The notes: a model not told the origin generated them from the letters alone. 64,000 nucleotides of DNA from Streptomyces albus subsp. albus (GCF_000725885.1 NZ_JODR01000003.1:124001-188000), one strand, 5' to 3'. Numbered from the stretch's first letter, positions 34,268-44,507 are shown. Numbers and translations are program-made.

Positions 34268-35290
34268 CTACCTAGCGGCGGTACTGTCCGGGTCCGTACG
34301 CTCCAACGCCGGACGGGGTCCCGGTTCTTCCTCGTTCAGCAGCCAGTCGGCGGCTGCCGTGTCGGTCACCAGGCTGGTGACCAGTCCGGAACGGAGCACC
34401 GCGCCGATCGCGGCGGCCTTGCGGTGGCCTCCGGCGATGGCGACGACCTCCGGAATGCGGCGGAGGCGTTCGGCCTCGACCGTGATGCAGCGCTCGCCCA
34501 GGTCCCGGCCGATCCGCCGGCCCCGCGCGTCGAACAGGTGCGCGGACATCTCGGCGGCCACGCCCAGGGACGAGTAGTGGTCGCGCTCCTGCGGGCTGAG
34601 CATGTCGTGCACCGTGGAGATCCCCGGCTCCCAGGAACCGATGGAGACGGCGGCGACGGTGACCTTGTCGAAGTACTCGAAGGCGCGCGCGATACCGGTC
34701 TGGTTGCGCAGCGCCGCCGCGGTGGCGCTGTCGGGCAGCAGCATCGGCGCGTAGATGGGGTGCGCCTCACCCCCGGCGACCTCGGCCGCCCGCCGTACGG
34801 CCTCCACCGATCCGCGGTCGGCCGTCCCAGCGTCGTAGACCCCCGTCAGCTGCACGACAGTGCACGGCGGAAGCTGACGGAGCGCGGTCGCCATATGGAT
34901 GGTCGAACGCCCCCAGGCCAGCCCCAGGACATCGCCGTCGGTGACCAGCTCGCCGAGCAGATCGGCGGCCACCTCGCCCAGATTCTCCGGATCGGCGGCG
35001 TCGTCCACCGCCTCGGTGGGCGACTCGACCACGACGGCGTGCCGCAGCCCGAAACGGGCACGCAGCGCGTCGGAACGCTCCGCGTCGAGTTCCGCGGGCA
35101 CCCGGATCTCGATCCGGACCAGGTCACGCTCCAGGGCGGTCTCCAGCACCCGGGCCACCTTGAAGCGGCTCACCCCGAACTCGTCCGCGATCTGGATCTT
35201 GGATTTGCCCTCCAGGTAGAAGCGGCGGGCCATCGCCGCCGCCTGCATGAGCTCGGCGGGTCCCATTCGCGTGGCTCGCCCCGACGACAC
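34268..35290 (-). CDS. SorC/DeoR-type sugar-binding transcriptional regulator
   Basis: A 340-residue regulator with an N-terminal HTH (about 15-45, KIQIADEFGVSRFKVARVLE) and a C-terminal sugar-phosphate-binding domain typical of the SorC family (VLGLAWGRSTIHMATAL, then AIAGGHRKAAAIGAVLRSG). The effector is probably a phosphorylated sugar. The chosen GTG at 35290 has GAGGTGA upstream and gives the N-terminus MSSGRATRMGPAEL, which matches S. coelicolor as I recall. It lies just downstream of rpe, a pentose-phosphate gene, which may hint at its effector. Confidence 0.86.
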   Translation of the reverse strand: MSSGRATRMGPAELMQAAAMARRFYLEGKSKIQIADEFGVSRFKVARVLETALERDLVRIEIRVPAELDAERSDALRARFGLRHAVVVESPTEAVDDAADPENLGEVAADLLGELVTDGDVLGLAWGRSTIHMATALRQLPPCTVVQLTGVYDAGTADRGSVEAVRRAAEVAGGEAHPIYAPMLLPDSATAAALRNQTGIARAFEYFDKVTVAAVSIGSWEPGISTVHDMLSPQERDHYSSLGVAAEMSAHLFDARGRRIGRDLGERCITVEAERLRRIPEVVAIAGGHRKAAAIGAVLRSGLVTSLVTDTAAADWLLNEEEPGPRPALERTDPDSTAAR

Positions 35291-35399
35291 CGCTCTCACC
35301 TCACTGTCTTGCCGTGTCCGCGCTGCTGGCACTGACGCGCCGCGCGTTCATCCTTGCAGATCCCCCGACTTTCGTGACCGTGGTCACCCAGCGTTCATC

Positions 35400-36092
35400 T
35401 CAGCTCTCCCGAGCCGGACCTCCCGCCGCAGCCGCCCGCTCCGCCTGCCGGCGCAGCGCCCGCACCGCCTCCGCCGGGTCCTCGGCGCCGTAGACGGCCG
35501 AACCCGCCACGAACACATCCGCGCCGGCCTCCGCGCACCGCTCGATCGTGGCGGCGGAGACACCGCCGTCCACCTGCAGCCACAGTTCGAGACCGTGCTT
35601 GTCGATCAGCTGCCGGGTACGGCGGATCTTCGGCAGCATGATGTCCAGGAACGCCTGCCCGCCGAACCCCGGCTCGACCGTCATCACCAGCAGCATGTCC
35701 AGCTCGGGCAGCAGGTCCTCGTACGGCTCGATCGGGGTGGCCGGCTTGAGCGCCATCGAGGCGCGGGCACCCTTGGCGCGGATCTCCCGCGCCAGCCGCA
35801 CCGGGGCGGCGGCGGCCTCCGCGTGGAAGGTGACCGAGCCGGCCCCGGCCTCCACGTACGCGGGCGCCCAGCGGTCCGGCTCCTCGATCATCAAATGGCA
35901 GTCCAGCGGAATGTCCGTGGCCGCCCGCAGCGACTCGACGACGGGCGCGCCCAGGGTCAGATTGGGCACGAAATGGTTGTCCATGACATCGACATGGAGC
36001 CAGTCGGCGCCGTCGGCACCGCCGACGCGCCGCGCCTCCTCGGCGAGACGCGCGAAGTCGGCGGACAGGATGCTGGGGTTGATCTGAGCCAT
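35400..36092 (-). CDS. rpe: Ribulose-phosphate 3-epimerase
   Basis: A 230-residue TIM-barrel enzyme starting [16 protein letters not shown]. Metal and catalytic residues are visible in [18 protein letters not shown] (His and Asp) and [14 protein letters not shown], with the phosphate loop in [10 protein letters not shown] and VAGSAVYG. It interconverts ribulose 5-phosphate and xylulose 5-phosphate. It lies 72 bases after rsmB in the conserved fmt-rsmB-rpe series. Confidence 0.97.
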   Translation of the reverse strand: MAQINPSILSADFARLAEEARRVGGADGADWLHVDVMDNHFVPNLTLGAPVVESLRAATDIPLDCHLMIEEPDRWAPAYVEAGAGSVTFHAEAAAAPVRLAREIRAKGARASMALKPATPIEPYEDLLPELDMLLVMTVEPGFGGQAFLDIMLPKIRRTRQLIDKHGLELWLQVDGGVSAATIERCAEAGADVFVAGSAVYGAEDPAEAVRALRRQAERAAAAGGPARES

Positions 36093-36164
36093 GGTTACCA
36101 GTATTCCGTGTGAGCGTTCGAGGTGATGACGCGCGGTGGGGCGGGCGGAGCCTGCCCGGGCGGA

Positions 36165-37616
36165 TTAGGCGGTACGGCGCAGCAGCGCGAGGTACATCGC
36201 GTCGGTGCCGTGCAGATGCGGCCACAACTGCACGTCCGGCCCGTCGCCCAGACCGGGCACCCCGGGCAGCAGCGGACGGGCGTCCACCAGTTCGGCGGCC
36301 GGACCCTGCGGCTCCCTCTCCAGGCCGCGCAGCACGTCGTCCACCACGGCGCGGGTCTCCGCCAGATGCGGCGAACACGTCACATAGGCCACGACACCAC
36401 CGGCACGGGCCGCCGCCACGGCCTCGCGCAGCAGTCCGCGCTGCAACGGCGCGAACCCCGCCAGATCCTCCGGCCGGCGCCGCCAACGCGCCTCCGGCCT
36501 GCGGCGCAGCGCCCCCAGCCCGGTGCACGGCACGTCCACCAGCACCCGGTCGAAGCTGCCCGGCCGCCACACGGGCCGCGTCCCGTCCGCGCTGACCACG
36601 GACCACGGCCCCGGATTGCCCTCCAGCGCACGCGCGACCAGCCGGGCCCGGTGCGGCTGCTTCTCCGCCGCCAGCAGCGCGGCACCCCGCCGGGCCGCCA
36701 GCGCACCGAGCAGCGCCGCCTTGCCCCCGGGCCCCGCGCACATGTCCAGCCAGCGGGAGTCCGCACCCTCCAGCGGCGCGTCGGCCAGCGCCAGCGCCAC
36801 CAGCTGGCTGCCCTCGTCCTGCACCCCGGCCCGGCCCTCGCGCACGGCGTCCAGCGCGCCGGGCTCGCCGCCCTCCGTCATCCGCACCGCGTACGGCGAC
36901 CAGCGGCCCGGCACGGCGTCGGCACCCGTGCCGGTCAGCTCCTCGGTGGTGGCCCGTCCCGGCCGCGCCACCAGCGTCACCTCGGGGCGCTCGTTGTCGG
37001 CCGCCAGCAGCGCGGTGATCTCCTCACGGCCGCCGCCGAGCGCGTCCCACAACGCGGACACCACCCAGCGCGGATGGGCATGCCACAGCGCCAGATGCTC
37101 CTCCGGGTCCTCGTCGTAGGGCGGCGCGACCCGCTCCAGCCAGCCGTCGAGATCGTCGGCCGTGATCCGGCGCAGCACCGCGTTGACGAACTTCGCCCGC
37201 CCGTCACCCAGCACCACCCGGGCCAGCTCCACGGTGGCGCTCACCGCCGCGTGCTGCGGAATACGGGTGCCGAGCAGCTGGTGGGCCCCCAGCGACAGCA
37301 CGTCCAGCACGGGCGGGTCCACCTCGCGCAGCGGCCGGTCGACGCATTCGGCGATGATCGCGTCATAGGTGCCCTGGCGGCGCAGCGTGCCGTAGACCAG
37401 CTCGGTGGCCAGCGCCGCGTCCCGCGCGTCGAGACCGCCTTGCGCAGGGTCCTTCTCACGGGCCTTGCGCAACAGCGGGGGCAGCACCAGATTCGCGTAG
37501 GCGTCACGCTCGTCGACCGCGCGCAGCGCCTCGAACGCGAGGATGCGGACCGGGTCCTTACGAGGCCGCCGGTACGGCTTGCCGGGCCTGCCGCCCCTGC
37601 GGGATTGGGTGCTCAC
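36165..37616 (-). CDS. rsmB: 16S rRNA m5C967 methyltransferase
   Basis: A 483-residue enzyme. The N-terminal NusB-like RNA-binding domain spans about 20-165, followed by the Sun/RsmB SAM-dependent methyltransferase domain. The SAM motif is LDMCAGPGGKAALLGAL, and the two RNA m5C cysteines are in VDVPCTGLGALRRRPEARW and AYVTCSPHLAE. It methylates C967 of 16S rRNA. Start GTG 37616. It is 265 bases downstream of fmt, a gap that contains a terminator-like palindrome near the fmt stop. Confidence 0.96.
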   Translation of the reverse strand: MSTQSRRGGRPGKPYRRPRKDPVRILAFEALRAVDERDAYANLVLPPLLRKAREKDPAQGGLDARDAALATELVYGTLRRQGTYDAIIAECVDRPLREVDPPVLDVLSLGAHQLLGTRIPQHAAVSATVELARVVLGDGRAKFVNAVLRRITADDLDGWLERVAPPYDEDPEEHLALWHAHPRWVVSALWDALGGGREEITALLAADNERPEVTLVARPGRATTEELTGTGADAVPGRWSPYAVRMTEGGEPGALDAVREGRAGVQDEGSQLVALALADAPLEGADSRWLDMCAGPGGKAALLGALAARRGAALLAAEKQPHRARLVARALEGNPGPWSVVSADGTRPVWRPGSFDRVLVDVPCTGLGALRRRPEARWRRRPEDLAGFAPLQRGLLREAVAAARAGGVVAYVTCSPHLAETRAVVDDVLRGLEREPQGPAAELVDARPLLPGVPGLGDGPDVQLWPHLHGTDAMYLALLRRTA

Positions 37617-37837
37617 TGCTGAAGGTGCTCCGCTGGATGAGGGATCAAGACCTCCACCCTACGACCCCGCACGGCTGTCCCCGACCGCCGCCCGCCCTCG
37701 CCCGTACCGAGGGGGCGGGCCGGGGGCCGGCCGCTCTCCCATGGGGGCCGGGCCCCGGGCCTCCGCCCCCCCGGGAGGGCGGACATCGCTGTACCGGGGC
37801 GGCTGTGCCGTCGCGGTGCCCGTCCCCGCGGAGCGGC

Positions 37838-37859
37838 GCTCCGGGACCGGTCCCGGAGC
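37838..37859 (-). terminator. Hairpin after fmt
   Basis: A perfect 22-base palindrome (gctccggga, ccgg, tcccggagc) 22 bases beyond the fmt stop. It can fold into a 9-bp stem with a 4-base loop. It may be a terminator or attenuator between fmt and rsmB. Confidence 0.6.
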
Positions 37860-37881
37860 CCGACCCGTCACCGGAGAAGGG

Positions 37882-38826
37882 TCACGCGTCGAACCGGGCG
37901 CCCGCCTCGATCCGCGTGCCGCGGGCCCAGTCCGCGGCCCGCATCGGCTTCTTGCCCTGCGGCTGCACCCACTCCAGCTCGACCGGGTGCGACCCCGTAC
38001 CCACATGCACCGCGTTCTTGCCCACGCGCAGCTCGCCGGGCGCCGGCCCGTCGCCCTCCGCGCCGTCCGCCACCGGCGGCATCAGGGAACGGACCTTGAG
38101 CCGCTCGCCCCGGAAGACGGTCCACGCCCCGGGTGCCGGTGCGCAGGCCCGCACCACCCGGTCGACCCGCAACGCGGGCGCGGTCCAGTCGATCCGGGCG
38201 TCCTCGACGCTGATCTTCGGAGCGAGGGAGACTCCCTCCTCCGGCTGCGGCACCGCCTCCAGGGAACCGTCCTCGATGCCGTCCATGGTGGCGGCCAGCA
38301 GCCCCGCACCGGCGAACGCCAGCCGGGTCAGCAGGTCACCGCTGGTGTCCCGGGGACGCACCTCCTCCGTCACCACGCCGTAGACCGGGCCGGAGTCGAG
38401 CCCCTCCTCGATGAGGAAGGTGGTGGCGCCGCTCATCTCGTCCCCGGCCAGCAGCGCGTGCTGCACGGGGGCCGCACCACGCCAGGCCGGCAACAGCGAG
38501 AAGTGCAGATTCACCCAGCCCTTGGGCGGCACGTCGAGAGCGACGCGCGGCAGCAGCGCACCGTAGGCGACCACCGGACAGCAGTCCGGACCGATCTCGC
38601 GCAGCCGGGACAGGAAATCCTCCTCCCGGGGCCGGGCGGGCTTGAGGACCTCGATCCCCGCCTCCTCCGCCCGCTGGGCGACCGGGCTGGGCACCAGCCG
38701 CCTGCCGCGTCCCGCCCGCGCGTCGGGCCGGGTGACCACGGCGACGACCTCGTGCCGTTCGGAGGCGATCAGGGTGTCGAGCGCGGGAACGGCGACCTCG
38801 GGGGTGCCTGCGAAGACGAGCCTCAT
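37882..38826 (-). CDS. fmt: Methionyl-tRNA formyltransferase
   Basis: A 314-residue enzyme starting [19 protein letters not shown]. The N-terminal formyltransferase domain (1-190) has the catalytic block [18 protein letters not shown], with the essential Asp in [13 protein letters not shown]-terminal OB-fold domain (about 205-300) follows. It formylates initiator Met-tRNA using 10-formyl-THF. ATG at 38826, divergent from the small HTH-like protein at 39128. Confidence 0.97.
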   Translation of the reverse strand: MRLVFAGTPEVAVPALDTLIASERHEVVAVVTRPDARAGRGRRLVPSPVAQRAEEAGIEVLKPARPREEDFLSRLREIGPDCCPVVAYGALLPRVALDVPPKGWVNLHFSLLPAWRGAAPVQHALLAGDEMSGATTFLIEEGLDSGPVYGVVTEEVRPRDTSGDLLTRLAFAGAGLLAATMDGIEDGSLEAVPQPEEGVSLAPKISVEDARIDWTAPALRVDRVVRACAPAPGAWTVFRGERLKVRSLMPPVADGAEGDGPAPGELRVGKNAVHVGTGSHPVELEWVQPQGKKPMRAADWARGTRIEAGARFDA

Positions 38827-39127
38827 CGGTGGCGAACTACCTCTCACACGGGGAAAGACAGCCCAGTTTACGGTCAGCAGGCCGCCCGCACCCCAGGGGG
38901 CGTACGGGCTTCCACGCGCCCTGCCCGAGCCTCTTCCGCGCCCCCGCACCGTGACCAGAAGCCCTCCCATGGCGTTGGTCAAGTCAGATTGACCGAATCG
39001 AGTGCCGCTTCGCCCAGGCACCGCGGCCTCGCTCCGTTCCCTCCTCCCGAGGGCTTCGCACAGCCACACACCCCATCCAGCACCACAGCTGAACAGCCCA
39101 ATGTCAGCCGGTTCGAGAGGCTTCTTC
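38827..39127. other. Divergent intergenic region of fmt and a hypothetical gene
   Basis: 301 bases that must contain both promoters. The only structure I see is a short dyad ggtcaa-gtcaga-ttgacc near 38977-38994. No open frame is convincing. Confidence 0.4.
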
Positions 39128-39769
39128 ATGGCCGACCACGCAACCCACGACGCCCAGGCGCGGGCCAGCCTGCACCTTCTGGTGCGGGACATCGAGCGGG
39201 TCCGCCGGCAGGTGGACGCGCTGCGCACCCTCACGGCGCAGCTCGGCAACGTCTATCGCCCGCGGCGCACCGGCCCGTCCACGGGCTTCGTCGTCTACGG
39301 CCGGGCCCCGGCACCGACCGTGAGACTCGCCCAGGAACTCCGCGACAGCGTCGAGACCCTGGTGACCGCGGCGGTGGACTTCGACCGCTCGCTCGGCTTC
39401 TCCTGGGACGCCGTGGGCTCGGCGCTGGGGGTCACCAAACAGGCCGTGCACCGCAGGTACGGCTCCGCACGGCGCGCCGCCCCCCGCAACCCCGAGAACG
39501 CCGAGGCCGCGGCGCCGGCCCGCCAGCCCGAGCCGGTTCCCGCCGGGACCCGCACGCTCCCCGCCGTACCGGCACGGCCCTCGGTGCCGGCCGCCCGTTC
39601 CATTCCCGCGCAGCCCCCGTCGCCCTCCGGGTACGACCCGCGTCACGACCGTCATGACCGGCACGACCCGCGGAACGACCCACGGCACGAGGCCCGGCAC
39701 GACCCGCGGGCCGAGGCGGCCCGCCGGGATCCACGCGCCGGCGCGCTGCCCGCCCCCCGCAACGGCTGA
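39128..39769 (+). CDS. Hypothetical protein with HTH-like core and basic/acidic repeat tail
   Basis: A 213-residue protein. The first 120 residues are structured: a long helix ([20 protein letters not shown]), a strand region, and a helix-turn-helix-like segment [22 protein letters not shown] (about 98-119). The rest is low complexity, Ala/Pro-rich then dense in Arg, Asp and His ([20 protein letters not shown]), suggesting a disordered, possibly nucleic-acid-binding tail. The HTH-like segment is common in small actinobacterial proteins of unknown role. ATG at 39128 has GAGAGG upstream; an earlier ATG at 39101 is possible. Followed by a clear terminator. Confidence 0.72.
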   Translation: MADHATHDAQARASLHLLVRDIERVRRQVDALRTLTAQLGNVYRPRRTGPSTGFVVYGRAPAPTVRLAQELRDSVETLVTAAVDFDRSLGFSWDAVGSALGVTKQAVHRRYGSARRAAPRNPENAEAAAPARQPEPVPAGTRTLPAVPARPSVPAARSIPAQPPSPSGYDPRHDRHDRHDPRNDPRHEARHDPRAEAARRDPRAGALPAPRNG

Positions 39770-39792
39770 CGCCTCCCGGCCGGCAACACCCC

Positions 39793-39819
39793 CTGCCCGG
39801 TGCCCTCCGCACCGGGCAG
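39793..39819. terminator. Hairpin terminator
   Basis: A perfect 11-bp inverted repeat (39793-39803 and 39809-39819) with a 5-base loop, 23 bases after the stop of the plus-strand gene. It may also serve priA from the other strand. Confidence 0.75.
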
Positions 39820-40011
39820 CGCCGTGCCCGGAAGCCGCCGGCCGCTGCATCCACCGAGCCGCCGCCACCAGCCGCCGACCGCCAACTGCCGTTCGTCGAA
39901 CACCGACCGGACGGCCCGGGCCGGCGCCCAACCACCGACCGGACGGCCCGGAACCGGCCCCCAACCACCCTGCGGCCACCGACCACCCGCCCCCATCCGG
40001 GAGGGCCGCGC

Positions 40012-42168
40012 TCAGCCGATGTCGAGGGGATCGACGCGGACGTGCGGTACCGGGCCCTCCCGGCGTGCCAGCCGTCCTGCCAGAGCCGTCTTCAACGCCG
40101 CCGCCAACGGTGCCCCACTGCCTCGCGGCACCCGCACCAGCGCCCGCTCCCACAGTTCACCGGGCGGCGGGTCGCCGGGGCGGCGGGGGCGCCCCGGCTC
40201 CACCACCGGCAGCGGGACGGGACCCAACACCTGTGCCCCCTCCGGGAGTCCGGCCTCCTGCGCGGAGGTCAGCAGCGCCTCGACGGCGTCGGGCGGGCCG
40301 GTGACCGCCGCCATCCGGGAGACCGGCGGGAAGCCCAGCTCCGCCCGGTCGGCCAGCTCCCGCAACGCGTGCCCGGCCGGGTCCCAGCGCACCAGGGCCT
40401 GCACCGGCCGCATCCCCTCCTCGGCCACCAGCACCACCGTGCCGCCCTCACCCTGCGGACGCACCAGCGAGGCGGCCCCCATCCAGCGGCGCAGCGCCTC
40501 CTCACCGGCCCGCAGGTCCGGGCGGCCCAGCAGTGCCCACCCGTCGAGCAGCAGCGCCGCCGCGTACCCGTCGCCCTCCGGCACCGGCTCAGCGCCGGGT
40601 GTGGCGACGACCAGTGCGGGGCGCCCCGGCACCGACTCAAGGATGTGCTCCCCGCCCGACGTCCGTACGGGCACCGACGGAAAGGCGCGGCCCAGTTCCT
40701 CCGCCGTCCGGCGGGCCCCGATGACGCTGCCGCGCAGCCGGGTGCCCGCACACATCGGGCAGCGCCACTCCGGTGTCTCCCGGGCACACCACGCGCACCG
40801 CAGTGCCGTGCCCTCTCCCGTGGCCTGGAGGGGGCCCGCGCAGTGAGCGCAGCGCGCCGGCTCCCGGCAGCGCTCGCACACCAGCCGCAGGACGTAGCCC
40901 CGCCGGGGCACCTGGACCAGCACCGGGCCCCGCTCCAGCGCGTCCCGCGCCGTGTGCCACGCCATGCTGGGCAATCTGGCGCTGCGCGCCGCCGGGTCCC
41001 GGCCTTCGTCGCCCTCGGCCGCCGTACGCACCCGGGGCATCACCGCCCGCACCGTTTCCCGGTCGGCCGCCAGCGGACGCGCGAATCCCGACTCCACCAA
41101 TTGCGCCGCCTCCACGGTGCAACCGTGCGCCCCCAGCAGGAACGCCGCCTGTTCGGTGACGGCACGCTGGATCAGCACCTCGCGGGCGTGCGGCTGGGGG
41201 GCGCGCTCCTCGCTGTGGCCGCTGTCGCCGTCCTCCCAGATCGCGGCGAGCCCGAGCCTGCGCACCGGTGCGAACATCGCCGCGCGGGTGCCCACCACGG
41301 CGCGCACCGCGCCCCGGCTGACGGCCAGCCAGCGGCGGTACCGCGGCTCGGGCCCGGCGTCGGCGGTCAGCAGGACGTGCTGCCCCTCCCCGACCAGGGC
41401 GGTGAGCGCCGCGTCCACCCGCGCTGCGGACTTTCCGTCGGGCAGGACCGCCAGTGCGCCTCGCCCCGCCGCCAGCGTGGTGGCCATCGCCCGGGCCAGT
41501 TCGTCCGCCCAGCCGTGCGGTCCGGGCAGCGCCGTCCACACCGCGCGGGGCGCCCCCTTCCCCGCGAGCGCCTCCAGGAAGGCGGGCCCCTGCGGATAGC
41601 GTGTCCAGCCGCCCGGCGCCGGTGGCTGCGGTCTGGGCGGGCGACGCGGCGAGGGCTGCTTCTCCACTCTGGCCCGGCGCGGCGGCACCGCGAGCTGCAC
41701 GACGTCGGCGAGCGAGCCGGCATAGCGGTCGGCGACCGCCCGGCACAGCTGGAGCAGTTCCGGGCCGAGGACCGGCTCCGGTGAGAGCACTTGGGCCAGC
41801 GGGGCGAGCCGCCCGGTGAAGTCGGTGTCGGCCCGGCGCTCCACGATGAACCCGTTGATCAGTCCCCCGCCCTCGCGGCGTCCCTCCCGTTCCCCGGCGC
41901 CGAACCGCACCCGGACGCGGACGCCCGGCTGGGCCTCCTCGTCCATCGCCGCGGGGACGGCATAGTCGAAGAACCGGTCGAGATGGGCCAGGCCCTTGTC
42001 GACCAGGACACGCGCCACCGGCAGCCGTGCGGCGAGCTCCGCGCCCCGCCATGTGCGGGGTTTGGCCCGGGGGCGGCGGGCCTTGTGCTCCCGTACCGTC
42101 TCCCGGATCAGCGCCAACTGTTCCGGCTGCCCTTGCGGCTCCTCGCTCTCGGCGTCGTCCCTGCTCAC
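40012..42168 (-). CDS. priA: Primosomal protein N' (PriA), helicase motifs degenerate
   Basis: About 718 residues from GTG 42168. The N-terminal DNA-binding domain (ARVLVDKGLAHLDRFFDYAV) and the PriA zinc cluster (about 430-475, CERC, CAHC, CAWC and CPMC pairs) are clear. However, there is no GxGKT Walker A motif, and the usual DEEH box is replaced (IWEDGDSG). As I recall, this is normal for actinobacterial PriA, which is thought to have lost helicase activity while keeping its role in replication restart. It probably loads DnaB-type helicase at stalled forks. An accessory island follows on its upstream side. Confidence 0.92.
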   Translation of the reverse strand: MSRDDAESEEPQGQPEQLALIRETVREHKARRPRAKPRTWRGAELAARLPVARVLVDKGLAHLDRFFDYAVPAAMDEEAQPGVRVRVRFGAGEREGRREGGGLINGFIVERRADTDFTGRLAPLAQVLSPEPVLGPELLQLCRAVADRYAGSLADVVQLAVPPRRARVEKQPSPRRPPRPQPPAPGGWTRYPQGPAFLEALAGKGAPRAVWTALPGPHGWADELARAMATTLAAGRGALAVLPDGKSAARVDAALTALVGEGQHVLLTADAGPEPRYRRWLAVSRGAVRAVVGTRAAMFAPVRRLGLAAIWEDGDSGHSEERAPQPHAREVLIQRAVTEQAAFLLGAHGCTVEAAQLVESGFARPLAADRETVRAVMPRVRTAAEGDEGRDPAARSARLPSMAWHTARDALERGPVLVQVPRRGYVLRLVCERCREPARCAHCAGPLQATGEGTALRCAWCARETPEWRCPMCAGTRLRGSVIGARRTAEELGRAFPSVPVRTSGGEHILESVPGRPALVVATPGAEPVPEGDGYAAALLLDGWALLGRPDLRAGEEALRRWMGAASLVRPQGEGGTVVLVAEEGMRPVQALVRWDPAGHALRELADRAELGFPPVSRMAAVTGPPDAVEALLTSAQEAGLPEGAQVLGPVPLPVVEPGRPRRPGDPPPGELWERALVRVPRGSGAPLAAALKTALAGRLARREGPVPHVRVDPLDIG

Positions 42169-42254
42169 GGGGCCAGTCTCGCAGACCGCTCCGACACCGG
42201 AGCCGTTCCCGGCAGCGGCATCCGCACCGCCCCGTCCGCCGCAGCCGGGCATGC

Positions 42255-43838
42255 TCACCGCGTCACCGTCGGTGTGCCGGCGGGCTTTCCCGCGCCGGCG
42301 CGTGGGCTCTTGGACGGCAGTGTGACGTCGCGCATGGAGACCAGCGCGGCCACGGCGAGCAGTCCGCCCACGGCACCGGCCCAGGCGACGGTGTGGCCGA
42401 GCGCCTCACCCAACGCGGCCACGCCCGGGCCGCCGCCCGGATGCCCGCCGGGACGGCCGTCCGTCGGGGCCGGGGCCGAGCCGCTTGTGGCGCCGAAGGC
42501 CGCCGACCGGCGTACGAGCAGCGTCTGGGCAACCGCCAGGCCCACCGCACCGCCGAGTTGTTTGGTGAGGGCGGCGCCCGCCGTCGCGGTTCCCATGTCG
42601 GCGCGGGGAACGGCGTTCTGCGTGGCGATGGTGAGTCCTCCCATGGCCGGGCCGGTGCCGAGCCCCGCGAGCAGCAGCCACAGCCCGGTCAGCGGCGGGG
42701 GCGTCGTCGGCCCCAGGGCGGCGAAGGAAGCCGTGCCCAGGGTGAGCAGGCCCGCGCCCGCCAGAAGAACGGGTTTGGTGTGGCCGCTGCGCAGGATCAG
42801 GGCGGCCGTCAGCCGGTTGCCCAGCGTCATGCCGATGAGGAGGGGCAGCAGCATCAGCCCGGAGACGGTCGCCGAGTATCCCCGCACATGCTGGAAGTAA
42901 AGCGGTGTCAGGATGCCCAGCGGCAGGGCTGCGGCCTGGAAGAAGAAGCCGGCGGTGAGCAACGCCCCGTACGAGTGGTGGGTGAACAGCCGCAACGGCA
43001 GTACGGGTACAGCGGCGCGGCGTTCAACCGGAACGAGGGCGACAAGGAGCAGCAGGCCGACGGCGAGCGTGCCCGCCACGGCAGGATCGTCCCAGCCGAC
43101 CGGCCGCCCCGCCTGCGCGTTCCCCTTGAGGCTCAGCCCGATGAGTACCAGGGACAGCCCGGCCGTCAGCAACCCGATGCCCGCTACGTCCAGACACCGG
43201 CTCTGCTCCGGGTGGTCGGAAGGTCTGTGCTCCGGCAGCACTCTGAGCAGGACGTAGGCGGCGGCCAGGCCGAGTGGCAGGTTCAGCCAGAAGGCCCAGC
43301 GCCAGTCGGCGTGGTCGGCGAGCAGACCACCGATGAGAGGTCCGCCGACCATGCCGACGATCATCATTCCGGCGAGTGCCGTCTGCATCCGCAGCAGCCC
43401 GCCGCCGCGTTCCGGTGGAAAGAGATCGCGCAGCAACGCCATGCCGAGCGTGAGCAGCGCACCCGCCCCCAGCCCCTGTGCGGCACGGGCTATCACCAGC
43501 GCCGACAACGTGCCGGCGAACCCACAGGCCAGCGAGCCGACGAGGAAGAGCGTCAGCCCGCCCAGCAGCAGTCTGCGCCGGCCGTACAGATCCGAGAACC
43601 GGCCGTAGACGGGCACGCTGACGGAGGACGTCAGCAGGTAAGCGGTGACCAGCCAGACGTACCAGGACGAGCCGTCCCCGAGCTGCTCGACGATGCGCGG
43701 CAGCGCGGTACCGACGACCGTGCCGTCGAGCATGGCGAGGAACGCGCAGCCCAGCAGAGCGCAGGCCACCAGACGGCGACCGGGCCGCCCCAGCGTCGCA
43801 TAGGGGTCCGCTCCCCCGAGGACGGCGACGCCGCTCAC
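42255..43838 (-). CDS. DHA2 (EmrB/QacA-type) MFS drug efflux transporter
   Basis: A 527-residue transporter with about 14 helices. It has DHA2 landmarks: LDGTVVGTALPRI in helix 1 (motif D1), RFSDLYGRRRLLL in loop 2-3 (motif A) and RAAQGLGAGALLTLGMALLRD (motif B). Such pumps use the proton gradient to export lipophilic drugs or cations. The GTG at 43838 overlaps the TetR stop (GTGA), so pump and repressor are co-translated from the operator-controlled promoter upstream of tetR. It is the first gene of the accessory stretch next to priA. Confidence 0.92.
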   Translation of the reverse strand: MSGVAVLGGADPYATLGRPGRRLVACALLGCAFLAMLDGTVVGTALPRIVEQLGDGSSWYVWLVTAYLLTSSVSVPVYGRFSDLYGRRRLLLGGLTLFLVGSLACGFAGTLSALVIARAAQGLGAGALLTLGMALLRDLFPPERGGGLLRMQTALAGMMIVGMVGGPLIGGLLADHADWRWAFWLNLPLGLAAAYVLLRVLPEHRPSDHPEQSRCLDVAGIGLLTAGLSLVLIGLSLKGNAQAGRPVGWDDPAVAGTLAVGLLLLVALVPVERRAAVPVLPLRLFTHHSYGALLTAGFFFQAAALPLGILTPLYFQHVRGYSATVSGLMLLPLLIGMTLGNRLTAALILRSGHTKPVLLAGAGLLTLGTASFAALGPTTPPPLTGLWLLLAGLGTGPAMGGLTIATQNAVPRADMGTATAGAALTKQLGGAVGLAVAQTLLVRRSAAFGATSGSAPAPTDGRPGGHPGGGPGVAALGEALGHTVAWAGAVGGLLAVAALVSMRDVTLPSKSPRAGAGKPAGTPTVTR

Positions 43839-44470
43839 CCCGCACCGCCCCGCTCGTCTCCCCCGGAGGTGACCGCGCCGTTCAGGAAGAGGTCCACGAG
43901 CTCTTCATCGTCCAGCGGCTGCGACGCGACCAACCTTCCGGCGCTCATCAGCATCAACTGGAAGAGGTCGGCGAGCCGTTCGGGCTCGAGGCGCAGCACG
44001 TCCCGGTCGGGTTCCAGCAGCGCGGCGAGCGCCGCACGGGGTGCGGCCAGCCCTTCCTCGCGCTGTCGTCGGCCCTCCTCCATGTCCTCGGCATCCGAGA
44101 TCCGGGCCGCCTTTCCGACGGGGGCCAGCGCCCCGGCCACATCCCCTATCCGGTTCATATAACCGCGCATGACCTCGGCCGCTTCCGTCAGCCGGCTCCG
44201 CAGAGGCTGGTCGAGGGCGATGCCCTCCAGGTGCGCGACAGTGTCGTCGGGCCGCAGCGCCTCCTCCATGCACGCCGCCAAGAGTGCCTCCTTGTCGGTG
44301 AAGACCCGGAAGATCGTGCCCTCCCCGATCCCCGCCGCCCGCGCGATCTTCGCCGTGGTGACCAGCGGTCCGTACTCGATGACGAGCGGCAGCGCAGCCG
44401 TCACGATCATCGCCCGTCGCTGTTCCGCGCTCATCGCAGGCGCCCTGCGCCTGGCCTGGGACTCGTTCAT
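43835..44470 (-). CDS. TetR-family repressor of the adjacent efflux pump
   Basis: A 211-residue regulator with an N-terminal TetR HTH (about 15-60; TAKIARAAGIGEGTIFRVF, then the typical KEALLAACMEEA) and a ligand-binding C-terminal domain. ATG at 44470; a GTG/ATG 24 bases earlier would run into the operator region. Two inverted repeats of GAGTGAG/CTCACTC lie 12-53 bases upstream, ideal TetR-type operators. It therefore probably represses its own gene and the coupled pump, and may also affect the divergent HTH gene. Confidence 0.93.
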   Translation of the reverse strand: MNESQARRRAPAMSAEQRRAMIVTAALPLVIEYGPLVTTAKIARAAGIGEGTIFRVFTDKEALLAACMEEALRPDDTVAHLEGIALDQPLRSRLTEAAEVMRGYMNRIGDVAGALAPVGKAARISDAEDMEEGRRQREEGLAAPRAALAALLEPDRDVLRLEPERLADLFQLMLMSAGRLVASQPLDDEELVDLFLNGAVTSGGDERGGAG

Positions 44471-44481
44471 GCACCCATCGT

Positions 44482-44503
44482 ACGGAGTGAGCACTCACTC
44501 CGT
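44482..44503. promoter_or_regulatory. TetR operator 1
   Basis: A perfect dyad acggagtgag-ca-ctcactccgt with 10-bp arms, 12 bases upstream of the TetR start. Same core as operator 2. Confidence 0.85.
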
Positions 44504-44507
44504 CAAT

